Source: Bacteroidota bacterium (GTDB lineage: Bacteria > Bacteroidota > Ignavibacteria > Ignavibacteriales > Ignavibacteriaceae). From it: a stretch of DNA of 64,000 nucleotides. Below, piece after piece: positions 38,166 to 46,812 of the stretch (positions are counted from its first letter, which is position 1; each line of letters opens with the position of its first letter). A program made the translations under genes and the position numbers. The notes under the pieces were generated by a model. It did not search any database. It was given only the letters and a program-made list of their open reading frames with translations, and had not been told where the DNA came from. Location: positions 96,714-160,713 of the forward strand of contig JAKAGV010000016.1 of assembly GCA_021815405.1 (NCBI GenBank), given 5' to 3'.

Positions 38166-41132
38166 ATGAAATCACGATTATTCTTTTCCCTTGTGCTGAT
38201 AATATCGTCTGCATCTTCTTGCCTTACAGCTTTTGCGCAAAATAAAAATTCCTATATTTCTTTTACTAAAGGGAAAGATAATTTCGTTATCGCTGCAAAT
38301 AGAAAGTCAACTCCGCTTCTTATTAGTTCAAGTGATTGGTGGGGAGTTCAGCATGCCTTAAAAGATTTTCAAATGGATGTGGAACGGGTAACAGGCAATA
38401 GACCTGAATTGTATACAGATAAGATTCCTTCTACAAAAGAAATAATTATTGCCGGAACTGTCGATAAAAGTCCTTTGATTGCTGAACTGGTAAAAGAAAA
38501 AAAGATTGATGTCAGTTCAATTGAAGGTAAATGGGAAGATTCATTTATTCAGACAATTGAAAAACCTTTCCCTGGTATCGACCGCGCATTAATAATTGCA
38601 GGCAGCGACAAGCGGGGTACTATTTATGGTATTTATGATTTATCAGAAAAAATTGGTGTATCGCCGTGGTATTGGTGGGCTGATGTTCCGGCAAAGCAGC
38701 ATAAAAGTATTTACGTGCTTCCGGGGAAATTTACAGAAGGTTCGCCTTCTGTAAAATATAGAGGCATTTTTCTTAATGATGAATGGCCCGATTTGACTGA
38801 TTGGGTGATTTATAAATACGGATATGCAAAACAAAATAATCATCCGCCCATTCCTCCGGGAGTTGCAAATTACGGTCACGAATTTTATGAGCATGTGTTC
38901 GAACTACTTCTTCGTTTAAAAGCGAATTACCTGTGGCCGGCAATGTGGAATAATGCATTCAACGAAGACGACAGCCTTAATGCGAAGCTTGCAAATGAAT
39001 ATGGAATTGTAATGGGAACATCGCATCAGGAACCAATGCTGCGTGCACAGAAAGAATGGGACAGACGGTATATGAAAACACTGGGTCCCTGGAATTATGC
39101 AAAATTCCCAGACACTCTTAATGACTTTTGGCGAAAAGGAATTCGTCGTAACAAGAATTATGAAAGCATCATTACGGTTGGATTGCGCGGCGAGAATGAT
39201 ACTCCAATGGAGCATGGCGGTTTAAGCGCAGATACAACACTGCTCAGAAAAATAATCAATGAACAAGAAAATATTTTAGCCGAAGAAATGAATCCGGATA
39301 TTGTTAAAATTCCGCAGCTTTGGTGTCCGTACAAGGAAGTATTGAGCTATTATAATGCAGGATTTCGGGTGCCGGATTATATTACAATTCTTTGGACAGA
39401 CGATAACTGGGGAAACCTTCGTCATCTTCCGGATTATGCTGAAAGGCAACGCAGCGGTGGTGCAGGCATATATTATCACTTCGACTACCATGGAGGTCCG
39501 AGAAATTATCAGTGGATTAATACCGATCCGCTTCCCAAAATATGGGACCAAATGTCTCTTGCAAAAAAGTACGGCGCTGATAGAATATGGATTGTTAATG
39601 TAGGACATCTAAAAGGTTACGAACTCCCGATTTCATATTTTATGAATCTAGCATGGAATACAAATAAGTGGACGAATGATAATTTAGAAGCATATACCCG
39701 CTTGTGGGCGCAACAACAATTTGGAGAAAAGCATTCGAAACAAATTGCAGACATTCTTACTAAATACTCAACATACAACAGCCGCTGTAAGCCGGAGCTT
39801 CTTCGACCTGATACTTACAGCTTAATTAATTATGATGAGTGGAATCGCGTAGTGACAGATTTTCAAAATATTACTAACGAAGCTCAAAAGATTTATAAAG
39901 AATTACCGAAAGATGAGCGCGATGCTTTCTATGAACTGGTTCTGTTTCCAACAGAATCATCTTACATACTAAACGATATGTATTATTCAGCAGCAAGGAA
40001 TTCTTTGTATGCAAAACAAGGCAGGGCAAGTACTAATGAGATGGCTGAGAAGACAAGGGCATTGTTCAATAAAGACACGAGCCTGATGAATTATTTCAAT
40101 CATGATTTCGCCGGTGGAAAATGGAATCATTTCATGGATCAGCCATTCATCGGATATACAAGCTGGAATCAGCCGGAAAAAAATAATCTTGATGCTATTC
40201 ATCTTTCTGAAATAAGTGTACCCGATTCAGCGTTGATGGGTGTTGCAGTCGAAGGATCGGAAACTACATTGCCCGGCACGAAAGATATTCTTTCACTTCC
40301 TGAATTTAATCCATTCAACAAGCAGCAGCATTACATAGATGTATTTAATAGAGGAAAGATTGCGTTCAATTACACTGCAATTGCAAATAAACCATGGATA
40401 AAAATATCTTCATCTAAAGGTAAAGTTGATAAACAAAAAAAGCTTTGGATTGGAATAGATTGGAACAAGGTTCCAAAAGGAAATTCCAACGGTTTGATAA
40501 CTGTAGAAGGGGCGCACAAACAAGTTGCGTTTAAAGTTAACGTAACAAATCCTGCTGGAATAACAAACAAAACATTGGAAGGTTTCATGGAGTCAAACGG
40601 CTTCGTGTCGATTGAAGCAAAGCATTTTACGAAGCATACAAAAGCAAATAATTACCGGTGGATTAATATTCCAAATTATGGCAACACATTTTCCGGTATG
40701 CGGGCAGATTGTCCGCTTGATGCACCACCTGCTGAACCGGGAAAGAATTCAGCATGTCTGGAATATAAAATGTTTCTAACGGATACGGGCAAAGTAGATG
40801 TTGAAGGCATTTTTAGTCCGACGTTAAACTTTATGCCTGGGCGCGGACTTAAGTACGCTATTTCTTTTGATAATGAAGCATCCAAGATTGTAACTTTGGT
40901 TCCTGAAAATTATGTTGCCGGTTTTGGCAATGACTGGGAGAAGTCTGTCATTAATAATGTTCGGAAAAGTATCACTTCTTTTACAATCGACAAACCGGGA
41001 TATCATACTCTTAAGGTTTGGATGGTTGATCCTGGAGTTGTTCTTGAGAAAGTAATAGTAAATTGCGGAGGACTTAAACCGAGTTTTCTAGGACCTCCGG
41101 AAAGTTTTCATAATTTAGTAAATACTAAATAG
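38166..41132 (+). CDS. GH115 xylan alpha-1,2-glucuronidase
   Basis: GH115 enzymes release (4-O-methyl)-D-glucuronic acid from internal xylose residues of xylan. Signal peptide to about residue 25 (AFAQ). An N-terminal domain (about 30-190) with GTIYGIYDLSEKIGVSPWYWW is followed by the TIM-barrel part (FLNDEWPDLTDW, LWPAMWNNAFNEDD, TVGLRGENDTPM, ILWTDDNWGNLRHLPD) and long C-terminal beta domains, as in Bacteroides GH115. At 988 residues it is full length. It lacks a sorting domain, so the periplasm is likely. This gene makes 4-O-methylglucuronate the expected by-product of the locus, which matters for the methyltransferase cassette just downstream. Confidence 0.9.
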   Translation: MKSRLFFSLVLIISSASSCLTAFAQNKNSYISFTKGKDNFVIAANRKSTPLLISSSDWWGVQHALKDFQMDVERVTGNRPELYTDKIPSTKEIIIAGTVDKSPLIAELVKEKKIDVSSIEGKWEDSFIQTIEKPFPGIDRALIIAGSDKRGTIYGIYDLSEKIGVSPWYWWADVPAKQHKSIYVLPGKFTEGSPSVKYRGIFLNDEWPDLTDWVIYKYGYAKQNNHPPIPPGVANYGHEFYEHVFELLLRLKANYLWPAMWNNAFNEDDSLNAKLANEYGIVMGTSHQEPMLRAQKEWDRRYMKTLGPWNYAKFPDTLNDFWRKGIRRNKNYESIITVGLRGENDTPMEHGGLSADTTLLRKIINEQENILAEEMNPDIVKIPQLWCPYKEVLSYYNAGFRVPDYITILWTDDNWGNLRHLPDYAERQRSGGAGIYYHFDYHGGPRNYQWINTDPLPKIWDQMSLAKKYGADRIWIVNVGHLKGYELPISYFMNLAWNTNKWTNDNLEAYTRLWAQQQFGEKHSKQIADILTKYSTYNSRCKPELLRPDTYSLINYDEWNRVVTDFQNITNEAQKIYKELPKDERDAFYELVLFPTESSYILNDMYYSAARNSLYAKQGRASTNEMAEKTRALFNKDTSLMNYFNHDFAGGKWNHFMDQPFIGYTSWNQPEKNNLDAIHLSEISVPDSALMGVAVEGSETTLPGTKDILSLPEFNPFNKQQHYIDVFNRGKIAFNYTAIANKPWIKISSSKGKVDKQKKLWIGIDWNKVPKGNSNGLITVEGAHKQVAFKVNVTNPAGITNKTLEGFMESNGFVSIEAKHFTKHTKANNYRWINIPNYGNTFSGMRADCPLDAPPAEPGKNSACLEYKMFLTDTGKVDVEGIFSPTLNFMPGRGLKYAISFDNEASKIVTLVPENYVAGFGNDWEKSVINNVRKSITSFTIDKPGYHTLKVWMVDPGVVLEKVIVNCGGLKPSFLGPPESFHNLVNTK

Positions 41133-41328
41133 GAAAGTGAAAAATAATTTTTGTGTCTTCAGATTTTTATAAGACAGGCAAGTATTCTATTCCTCCGGAT
41201 GATTCTACTTTAAAGAAACGAAGAGTAATATTTTGAGAAAAATTTTTTGCTCCTTTCATTTTTTTTCTTTCTTAATTTACTCTTTGTTTCGCCTGTCGAA
41301 TTATTTAATATAGACGGGATCTTTATAT

Positions 41329-42312
41329 ATGATGTTCAGACAAATTCATTATAACAAAAAAGTCAATTATATTTTAATAGCTTTATCTGCGGTAATCTTT
41401 TTTGCTTCACAGTCATTTTGCCAGATAGCAAAAAGTCAAACTAAATTTATAGGTAATGTTATCGGCACTTATATTCCAAAAGACTTTTTGAAGTACTGGA
41501 ACCAGGTAACACCGGAGAATGCCGGTAAATTAGGAGTAGCAGAACCGGTAAAAGGCAAATATAACTTAGGAATGCTGGACAGCATTTACAATTTTGCAAT
41601 TGAACATAAAATCCCATTTAAGTTTCATAACCTTGTCTGGGGAAAGCAGCAGCCTACTTGGTTTGATAAACTTACTCCCAAACAGCAAAAAGAAAAAGTG
41701 ATTGAATGGATTAAGCTTTGCGGTAAGCGCTATCCTAAATCTGCTTTTGTGGATGTTGTTAATGAGCCGATAAGAACGCCGGAAGACATGCATTATCCTC
41801 CCTATTATAAAGCAATCGGCGGAAAAGGAAAGACTGGTTGGGACTGGGTTATATGGTCTTATGAACAAGCACGGAAATATTTCCCGCATTCAAAATTAAT
41901 TTTAAATGAATATAACATCTTAAATGGAAGAAGACCAATTGATACGCTGATTCATATCGTCAATCTTTTAAAGGAAAGACATTTAATTGACGGCATCGGG
42001 ATACAAGGTCATTTTATGGAAGAGACAGATTCGTCTGCCATTCATAAAAGACTAGAAAAGATTGAAAAGCTGGGTCTGCCGATTTATATTTCGGAGTACG
42101 ATGTTAATGCAGCCAACGATGAGAAGCAATTGGAACTGGTTAAGCAGCAGTTTCCAATTTTCTGGAATTGTCCGGCTGTTAAAGGAATAACTTTCTGGGG
42201 TTACATTCAAGGAATAATTTGGAGAACAAATGCATATCTTGTACGAAAAGATGGAAGTGAAAGACCGGCGTTGAAATGGATAGAAAGTTATGTAAGGAAT
42301 CATCATGAATGA
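41329..42312 (+). CDS. Single-domain GH10 xylanase, periplasmic
   Basis: Cuts imported xylan fragments in the periplasm. Signal peptide ends near FCQ (residue 32); the rest is just the GH10 barrel, with acid/base E146 (VVNEP) and nucleophile E256 (SEYD). It has no binding module or sorting domain. It resembles the catalytic domain of the protein at 24514 (KGITFWGYIQG versus KGITLWGYMQG). Its last 8 bases overlap the start of the corrinoid protein gene, which ties the methyltransferase cassette to xylan degradation at the transcript level. The preceding gap (41133-41328) shows no clear promoter. Confidence 0.9.
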   Translation: MMFRQIHYNKKVNYILIALSAVIFFASQSFCQIAKSQTKFIGNVIGTYIPKDFLKYWNQVTPENAGKLGVAEPVKGKYNLGMLDSIYNFAIEHKIPFKFHNLVWGKQQPTWFDKLTPKQQKEKVIEWIKLCGKRYPKSAFVDVVNEPIRTPEDMHYPPYYKAIGGKGKTGWDWVIWSYEQARKYFPHSKLILNEYNILNGRRPIDTLIHIVNLLKERHLIDGIGIQGHFMEETDSSAIHKRLEKIEKLGLPIYISEYDVNAANDEKQLELVKQQFPIFWNCPAVKGITFWGYIQGIIWRTNAYLVRKDGSERPALKWIESYVRNHHE

Positions 42313-42976
42313 AGCGTTAATAACGCAAATCGGAATTTGTATTGAAAAGGGAAAAGTCAATAAAGCTTCACCATATCCTGGAGATATGATTGGACAAGAA
42401 GGTTCAGATGAATTGACGCGGCAAGCTTTAAGCGAAGGGATCGGACCGGATTTGATTCTACAAGCTTGTAACAGCGGAATGCAGAGAATCGGAGAAAGAT
42501 TCAGCAGAAATGAAGTGTTCGTTCCTGAATTGTTAATGGCAGCTAAATCAATGAATGCAGTGATGGCTCACTTAAAACCTTATTTTCAAACTGGAACCGT
42601 AAAAGCTAAAGGTAAGTTTGTTATTGGAACTGTTGCGGGAGATTTGCATGACATCGGAAAGAATCTTGTTTCTATGGTTGTTGAAGGCAATGGCTGGGAG
42701 GTGATTGATTTAGGAGTCGATGTTAAGACTGCAAAGTTTGTTGATTCTGTAAAAGCTAATCCAGGCTGTATAGTCGGATTAAGCGCACTTCTAACAACGA
42801 CGATGGCTAATATGGCTAAGACAGTTCAGGAAATAAAAAATCAATTCCCTGATACGGTTGTTATTGTTGGTGGAGCTCCGTTGAGTACCAAAGCAGCAGA
42901 ACAGATGAAGGCAGATGGATACGCTTCGGATCCGCAAGGCGCAGTTGCTTTTCTTAATAAAGTCAGTAGGAATTAA
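42305..42976 (+). CDS. Corrinoid (B12-binding) methyltransferase protein, MtbC/MtvC-like
   Basis: The methyl carrier between a substrate methyltransferase and an acceptor methyltransferase. Residues 1-95 form the helical cap (LLMAAKSMNAVMAHLKP). Residues 103-220 form the Rossmann B12 domain with the base-off motif D113-x-H115-x-x-G118 (GDLHDIGKN), His115 being the lower cobalt ligand, and GLSALLTTTM and VGGAPLS loops. At 223 residues it is a stand-alone corrinoid protein, not a MetH fragment. The ATG lies inside the GH10 gene (8-base overlap), so it is translated with it. Cytoplasmic. Confidence 0.92.
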   Translation: MNEALITQIGICIEKGKVNKASPYPGDMIGQEGSDELTRQALSEGIGPDLILQACNSGMQRIGERFSRNEVFVPELLMAAKSMNAVMAHLKPYFQTGTVKAKGKFVIGTVAGDLHDIGKNLVSMVVEGNGWEVIDLGVDVKTAKFVDSVKANPGCIVGLSALLTTTMANMAKTVQEIKNQFPDTVVIVGGAPLSTKAAEQMKADGYASDPQGAVAFLNKVSRN

Positions 42977-42978
42977 AA

Positions 42979-43860
42979 ATGAGTTCACTATTAGAAGCTG
43001 TGAAGAAAGGTAAGACACTAGTATCGGATGGAGCATGGGGTACGTTTCTTCACAAACTTGGGTTACAGCCCGGCGAATGTCCTGAACTATGGAATTTAAC
43101 TCATCGAGCGGAAGTATTTTCAATCGCTAAAAGTTATATTGATGCTGGCGCTGATATGATCCTAACAAATAGTTTTGGAGGAAATCCTTTTAAGCTGGAA
43201 CACTTCGGATTGAAGGATAAATCATTCGAATTAAATAAAGCCGCTGCGGAAATTTCCCGTGAAGCTGCAGGAGACAATCATTTCGTGCTGGGCTCAATTG
43301 GACCAACAGGAGCAATTTTAATGATGGGTCAAATTTCTGAGCAGGAACTTTACGATGGGTTTGCAATTCAATCTGAAGCTTTGAAACAAGGCGGCGCAGA
43401 TGCAATTTGTGTTGAAACTATGTCAGCTATTGATGAAGCTGTAATAGCAGTGCGTGCTGCCATTTCAACAGGACTTGAAGTCGTTTGTACATTTACTTTT
43501 GAAAAAACAATTTCCGGCGAATACCGAACAATGATGGGAGTTTCACCAAAGGAAATGGTAATTGCTGTAAAAGATGCCGGCGCTTCAATCATCGGCTCAA
43601 ACTGCGGAAACGGTTTTGAACAGATGATAGATATCATTCATGAAATCCGAAGCGTTGATTCTGAGATTCCAATCTTAATCCATGCGAATGCTGGAAAGCC
43701 GGATTATGTTGACGGAAAGACAGTCTTTCCTGAAACTCCTCATCAAATGGCGGCGATAACCCCGGCATTGATTAAAGCCGGTGCGAACATTATTGGCGGT
43801 TGCTGCGGCACTACACCTGAGCACATCAAAGCTCTTGTAAATGCGGTTAGGATTGAGTAA
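42979..43860 (+). CDS. Homocysteine S-methyltransferase-like protein (MetH N-domain type)
   Basis: A TIM barrel that binds zinc and homocysteine and takes the methyl group from the corrinoid protein to make methionine. The zinc ligands expected for the family are present: C209 (GSNCGNG) and C275/C276 (GGCCGTTPEH). The N-terminus is standard (VSDGAWGTFLHKLGL, ADMILTNSFGGN). At 293 residues it equals the first MetH domain alone; no folate-binding or B12 domain is attached. It starts 2 bases after the corrinoid gene stop and overlaps the next gene by one base. The acceptor could be another thiol, but homocysteine is the best reading. Confidence 0.88.
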   Translation: MSSLLEAVKKGKTLVSDGAWGTFLHKLGLQPGECPELWNLTHRAEVFSIAKSYIDAGADMILTNSFGGNPFKLEHFGLKDKSFELNKAAAEISREAAGDNHFVLGSIGPTGAILMMGQISEQELYDGFAIQSEALKQGGADAICVETMSAIDEAVIAVRAAISTGLEVVCTFTFEKTISGEYRTMMGVSPKEMVIAVKDAGASIIGSNCGNGFEQMIDIIHEIRSVDSEIPILIHANAGKPDYVDGKTVFPETPHQMAAITPALIKAGANIIGGCCGTTPEHIKALVNAVRIE

Positions 43861-44621
43861 TGAGCGTGTCTGCCTCCGCAATCAAAATTGAAAAAGAAGC
43901 TGTAGAAGTTAAGATTAGCTTTGAAGATCTTTTGATAGATAAAAATGAAATCGGAATCTCACTTGGATATTCTGCCGGTAAAACACCTTCATATTTTATG
44001 AACATGGTAGATGATGTTGTTAAAAAGCTTTCATCACTCTGCCAGCCAAAGGCAGGATATAAAATCTTCGATATCGACAAATCAATTATAAAACCGTATG
44101 GGATCTATATTGAAAATGCTTTTTACAAAATGGAAAAGATAATTACCAGCCAGATTAAAAAATCGGATAAAGTTGCGGTATTTGTTTGTACAATTGGACC
44201 GGCGATGGAAATGTGGTCGAAAGAATTATTCAAACAAGGAGATTCTATTTTAGGTTATATTGTCGATACAGTTGCTTCAGCAGCAGTTGAAAGCACCGCC
44301 GATTATCTTCATAATCAAATCGAAAATTCTGTGCAGGAAGAAGAAATGAAGATTACGAACAGATACAGTCCCGGTTACTGCAACTGGTCTGTATCGGATC
44401 AACATTTACTTTTCTCGCTTTTACCGAAAAATTTCTGCGGCATATCCTTAACTGGATCTGCATTGATGATGCCTGTAAAATCGGTAAGCGGAATAATAGG
44501 AATTGGCAAAAACGTAAAGAGGATGAAATATATCTGCGGCAAATGCACCGTACCAAACTGTGCTTACCGTCCGTATTATCTGGCAATTAATAAAAGAAGA
44601 CTCGCAAAAAATAATAATTGA
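43860..44621 (+). CDS. Stand-alone MetH-type reactivation domain protein
   Basis: In methionine synthase this domain binds S-adenosylmethionine and remethylates cob(II)alamin after accidental oxidation. Here it is a separate 253-residue protein, comparable with split systems such as Thermotoga. The AdoMet-binding motif RYSPGYCNW (168-176) and the region VFVCTIGPAMEMWS are clear. The tail has a Cys cluster (C226, C229, C234; CGKCTVPNCAYR) that could hold a metal. It overlaps the previous gene by one base. It should keep the corrinoid protein at 42305 active in place of a RamA/RACo-type activator, of which none is visible. Confidence 0.87.
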   Translation: MSVSASAIKIEKEAVEVKISFEDLLIDKNEIGISLGYSAGKTPSYFMNMVDDVVKKLSSLCQPKAGYKIFDIDKSIIKPYGIYIENAFYKMEKIITSQIKKSDKVAVFVCTIGPAMEMWSKELFKQGDSILGYIVDTVASAAVESTADYLHNQIENSVQEEEMKITNRYSPGYCNWSVSDQHLLFSLLPKNFCGISLTGSALMMPVKSVSGIIGIGKNVKRMKYICGKCTVPNCAYRPYYLAINKRRLAKNNN

Positions 44622-44642
44622 AATTTTCTAAGGACTGATTAT

Positions 44643-45671
44643 ATGACTGATAAACAGTGGGAAACGCTTTTAAAAGTTATTAACGGTGAAACAATTGATC
44701 CAATTCCGGTTGGATTTATAATTGATAGTCCGTGGCTTCCGAATTGGTACGGGATAAAAATTATAGATTATTTTTCTAGTGAAGAACTTTGGCTGAAAGC
44801 CAATTTAAAAGCGATAAATGATTTCCCTGAAGTAATTTTTCTTCCCGGATTCTGGTCTGAGTTCGGAATGTGTACGGAACCGTCTGCTTTTGGTGCCCGC
44901 ACTACTTTTCCACCGGATGAATTTCCATTTGCCCATAAAGTTATTAATTCTTCAGATGAAATTGATGATCTTGTTCAGCCCGATCCGAGAAACGACGGCT
45001 TGCTTCCTTTTGTCCTTAATCGCTTAAAACTTGTGCAGCCAAAAATAGAATCTGCCGGTCATAAGATTCGCTTTGCTGTTGCACGCGGTCCGCTAAACAT
45101 TGCAAGCTATTTGATGGGGTCAACGGAATTTCTTACAACAATGATGATGCAGCCGGACAAGGCAGAAACTCTTTTGAAAAAAATCACTACATATTTGAAG
45201 GACTGGCTTCATCTTCAGATGGAAACTTTTCCTTCAATCGATGGAATTTTTCTACTTGACGATATCATAGGTTTTATGGGCGAAGCTGAATTTAAGACAT
45301 TCGGACTTCCATACTTCAAGGAATTGTTTAATGAAAATGTCTCGGTAAAGTTTCTTCACAACGATGCGCCGTGCAGAGTATCAGCGCCATTTCTTCCTGA
45401 GATTGGAGTGAACTTATTCAACATGGGTTTTGATGTCCCATTAAACGAATTGAAAAAACTAACGCAGAATAAAGTTACTTTGCTTGGCAACATTCCACCT
45501 CGCGACGTACTTGCAAGTGGCAGTATTGAGCAATTAACACAAGCAACTAGTGATTTGATAAATTCTCTTGAAGATAAATCGAAGATAATAATGTCTTGCG
45601 GCGGCGGTATGCCTCCGGAAGTCAGCACTGAGAATATTACTGCCTTTATTAAGGCTGTTAAAAATAATTAA
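44643..45671 (+). CDS. URO-D-fold methyltransferase, probable substrate:corrinoid methyltransferase
   Basis: Belongs to the uroporphyrinogen-decarboxylase-like superfamily that includes MtaA/MtbA and O-demethylase methyltransferases. It is not a heme enzyme: a metal site resembling the methyltransferase one is visible (H239, C244 in LHNDAPC and C319 in SCGGGMPP), although the spacing differs from the usual HxC. It is 21 bases downstream of the reactivation gene, the fourth member of the cassette. Because the homocysteine methyltransferase covers the acceptor side, I infer that this protein transfers a methyl group from a methoxy compound to the corrinoid. 4-O-methylglucuronate is the candidate because the locus releases it. 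A lignin-type methoxy-aromatic is the main alternative. Confidence 0.82.
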   Translation: MTDKQWETLLKVINGETIDPIPVGFIIDSPWLPNWYGIKIIDYFSSEELWLKANLKAINDFPEVIFLPGFWSEFGMCTEPSAFGARTTFPPDEFPFAHKVINSSDEIDDLVQPDPRNDGLLPFVLNRLKLVQPKIESAGHKIRFAVARGPLNIASYLMGSTEFLTTMMMQPDKAETLLKKITTYLKDWLHLQMETFPSIDGIFLLDDIIGFMGEAEFKTFGLPYFKELFNENVSVKFLHNDAPCRVSAPFLPEIGVNLFNMGFDVPLNELKKLTQNKVTLLGNIPPRDVLASGSIEQLTQATSDLINSLEDKSKIIMSCGGGMPPEVSTENITAFIKAVKNN

Positions 45672-45689
45672 TAAATAATAGGAGGTTCT

Positions 45690-46802
45690 ATGAAATTCTA
45701 TTATATGGCTTTTTCGCTCATCATAATTTCTATTTGTGCAGGCACACTGCGATCTCAAACTGAAAGCAAAGCTGAAAAAACTTTACCCGAAGTAAGCATA
45801 CAAGGAACTAAAATGATGACTTTTCATTCAGCGATTGTTGATCAGGATTATGATCTATATATAAACCTGCCCGGTAATTACAGCGACACCACAAAAAAAT
45901 TTCCTGTGCTTTATGTACTTGATGGTCAATGGGATTTTACTCTTGCACAAAGCCTTTATGGGCAACAGTATTATGACGGCTTTGTTCCAGCAATGATTGT
46001 TGTTGGTATAACATGGGGTGGTAAGAATCCGGATTATGATAATCTTCGTGCAAGGGATTTAACTCCAACTAGTAGTAACATGGGAAATAAGTACGGCAAT
46101 GCACCAAAATTTCTTGAGTGCATTAAAAAAGAAATTATTCCTCTTGTCGAATCAAACTACCGGGTCGATAAGTCTAACAGAGCATTAATGGGAAGCTCTT
46201 TTGGCGGATTGTTTACACTCTACGCAATGCTTAAAGAAACAAACTTGTTTAATCGTTACATGCTGACAAGTCCGGCTGTGAACTGGGATAATGGAATTAT
46301 TTATACATATGAAAAAGAGTATTCGGAAAAAAATACCTCACTGCCTGTAAGACTTTTCATTGGGTGGGGAAGCTATGAAGATCAAACTGTCTTTCAAAAA
46401 TTTGTAGATGTATTAAAAAGCAGAAATTACAAAGACTTCAATTTAAGTACTTATGAAGTACAGGGATGCGGACATTCTGGTGCTAAGGCGTATGGTTTTA
46501 CCAAAGGATTTCAGTTCTTATATGAAAAGCCTTCCATTATTGTTGATACGACAATCCTTCAGCAATATGCAGGCGATTATGAAATAGCACCGAACATGAT
46601 AGTAAAATTAAATGTAGAAGACGGTCATCTTGTTGCGCACGAACCTAGCGGCATCAAGATAATATTATATTCAGAATCGGATTCTGATTTTTACGCCAAA
46701 GGAATTTTCCTAACTGGACATTTTGTAAAAGATCAGAATGGAAAAGTAACCGGAATCAGCGTTGAACAATATAACGGAAAAATGTTTATAAAGAAATTAT
46801 AA
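45690..46802 (+). CDS. Exported alpha/beta-hydrolase esterase (CE1-like, PF00756 type)
   Basis: Probably a feruloyl or acetyl esterase acting on xylan side groups in the periplasm. GGAGG precedes the ATG; signal peptide to about residue 24. The esterase-D fold has the nucleophile elbow GSSFGG (about residue 168) and a His in GCGHSGA (about 265). A C-terminal beta domain (about 290-370, YAGDYEIAPNMIVKLNVEDG) resembles the small lipocalin-like end seen on some Bacteroidota esterases. It interrupts the cytoplasmic methyltransferase cassette, so it is co-transcribed with it but acts elsewhere. Confidence 0.8.
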   Translation: MKFYYMAFSLIIISICAGTLRSQTESKAEKTLPEVSIQGTKMMTFHSAIVDQDYDLYINLPGNYSDTTKKFPVLYVLDGQWDFTLAQSLYGQQYYDGFVPAMIVVGITWGGKNPDYDNLRARDLTPTSSNMGNKYGNAPKFLECIKKEIIPLVESNYRVDKSNRALMGSSFGGLFTLYAMLKETNLFNRYMLTSPAVNWDNGIIYTYEKEYSEKNTSLPVRLFIGWGSYEDQTVFQKFVDVLKSRNYKDFNLSTYEVQGCGHSGAKAYGFTKGFQFLYEKPSIIVDTTILQQYAGDYEIAPNMIVKLNVEDGHLVAHEPSGIKIILYSESDSDFYAKGIFLTGHFVKDQNGKVTGISVEQYNGKMFIKKL

Positions 46803-46812
46803 GAAGCTGTAT

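Noticed and set aside
41153..41236. Short frame after GH115 (SSDFYKTGKYSIPPDDST)
   Set aside because: Too short and with no start context; a chance frame or minor remnant that I cannot support.
42100..42305. Cobalamin riboswitch before the corrinoid gene
   Set aside because: The corrinoid gene starts inside the GH10 coding region; no leader exists and no B12-box-like conserved sequence was seen.
42979..44621. Ordinary methionine synthase broken by frameshifts
   Set aside because: Each gene has clean ends, short overlaps and full domain length, and the folate domain is wholly absent, so it is a designed split system, not a broken MetH.
44643..45671. Heme-pathway uroporphyrinogen decarboxylase (HemE)
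   Set aside because: No HemE N-terminal substrate motif; His/Cys metal-site residues and corrinoid neighbours point to the methyltransferase branch.
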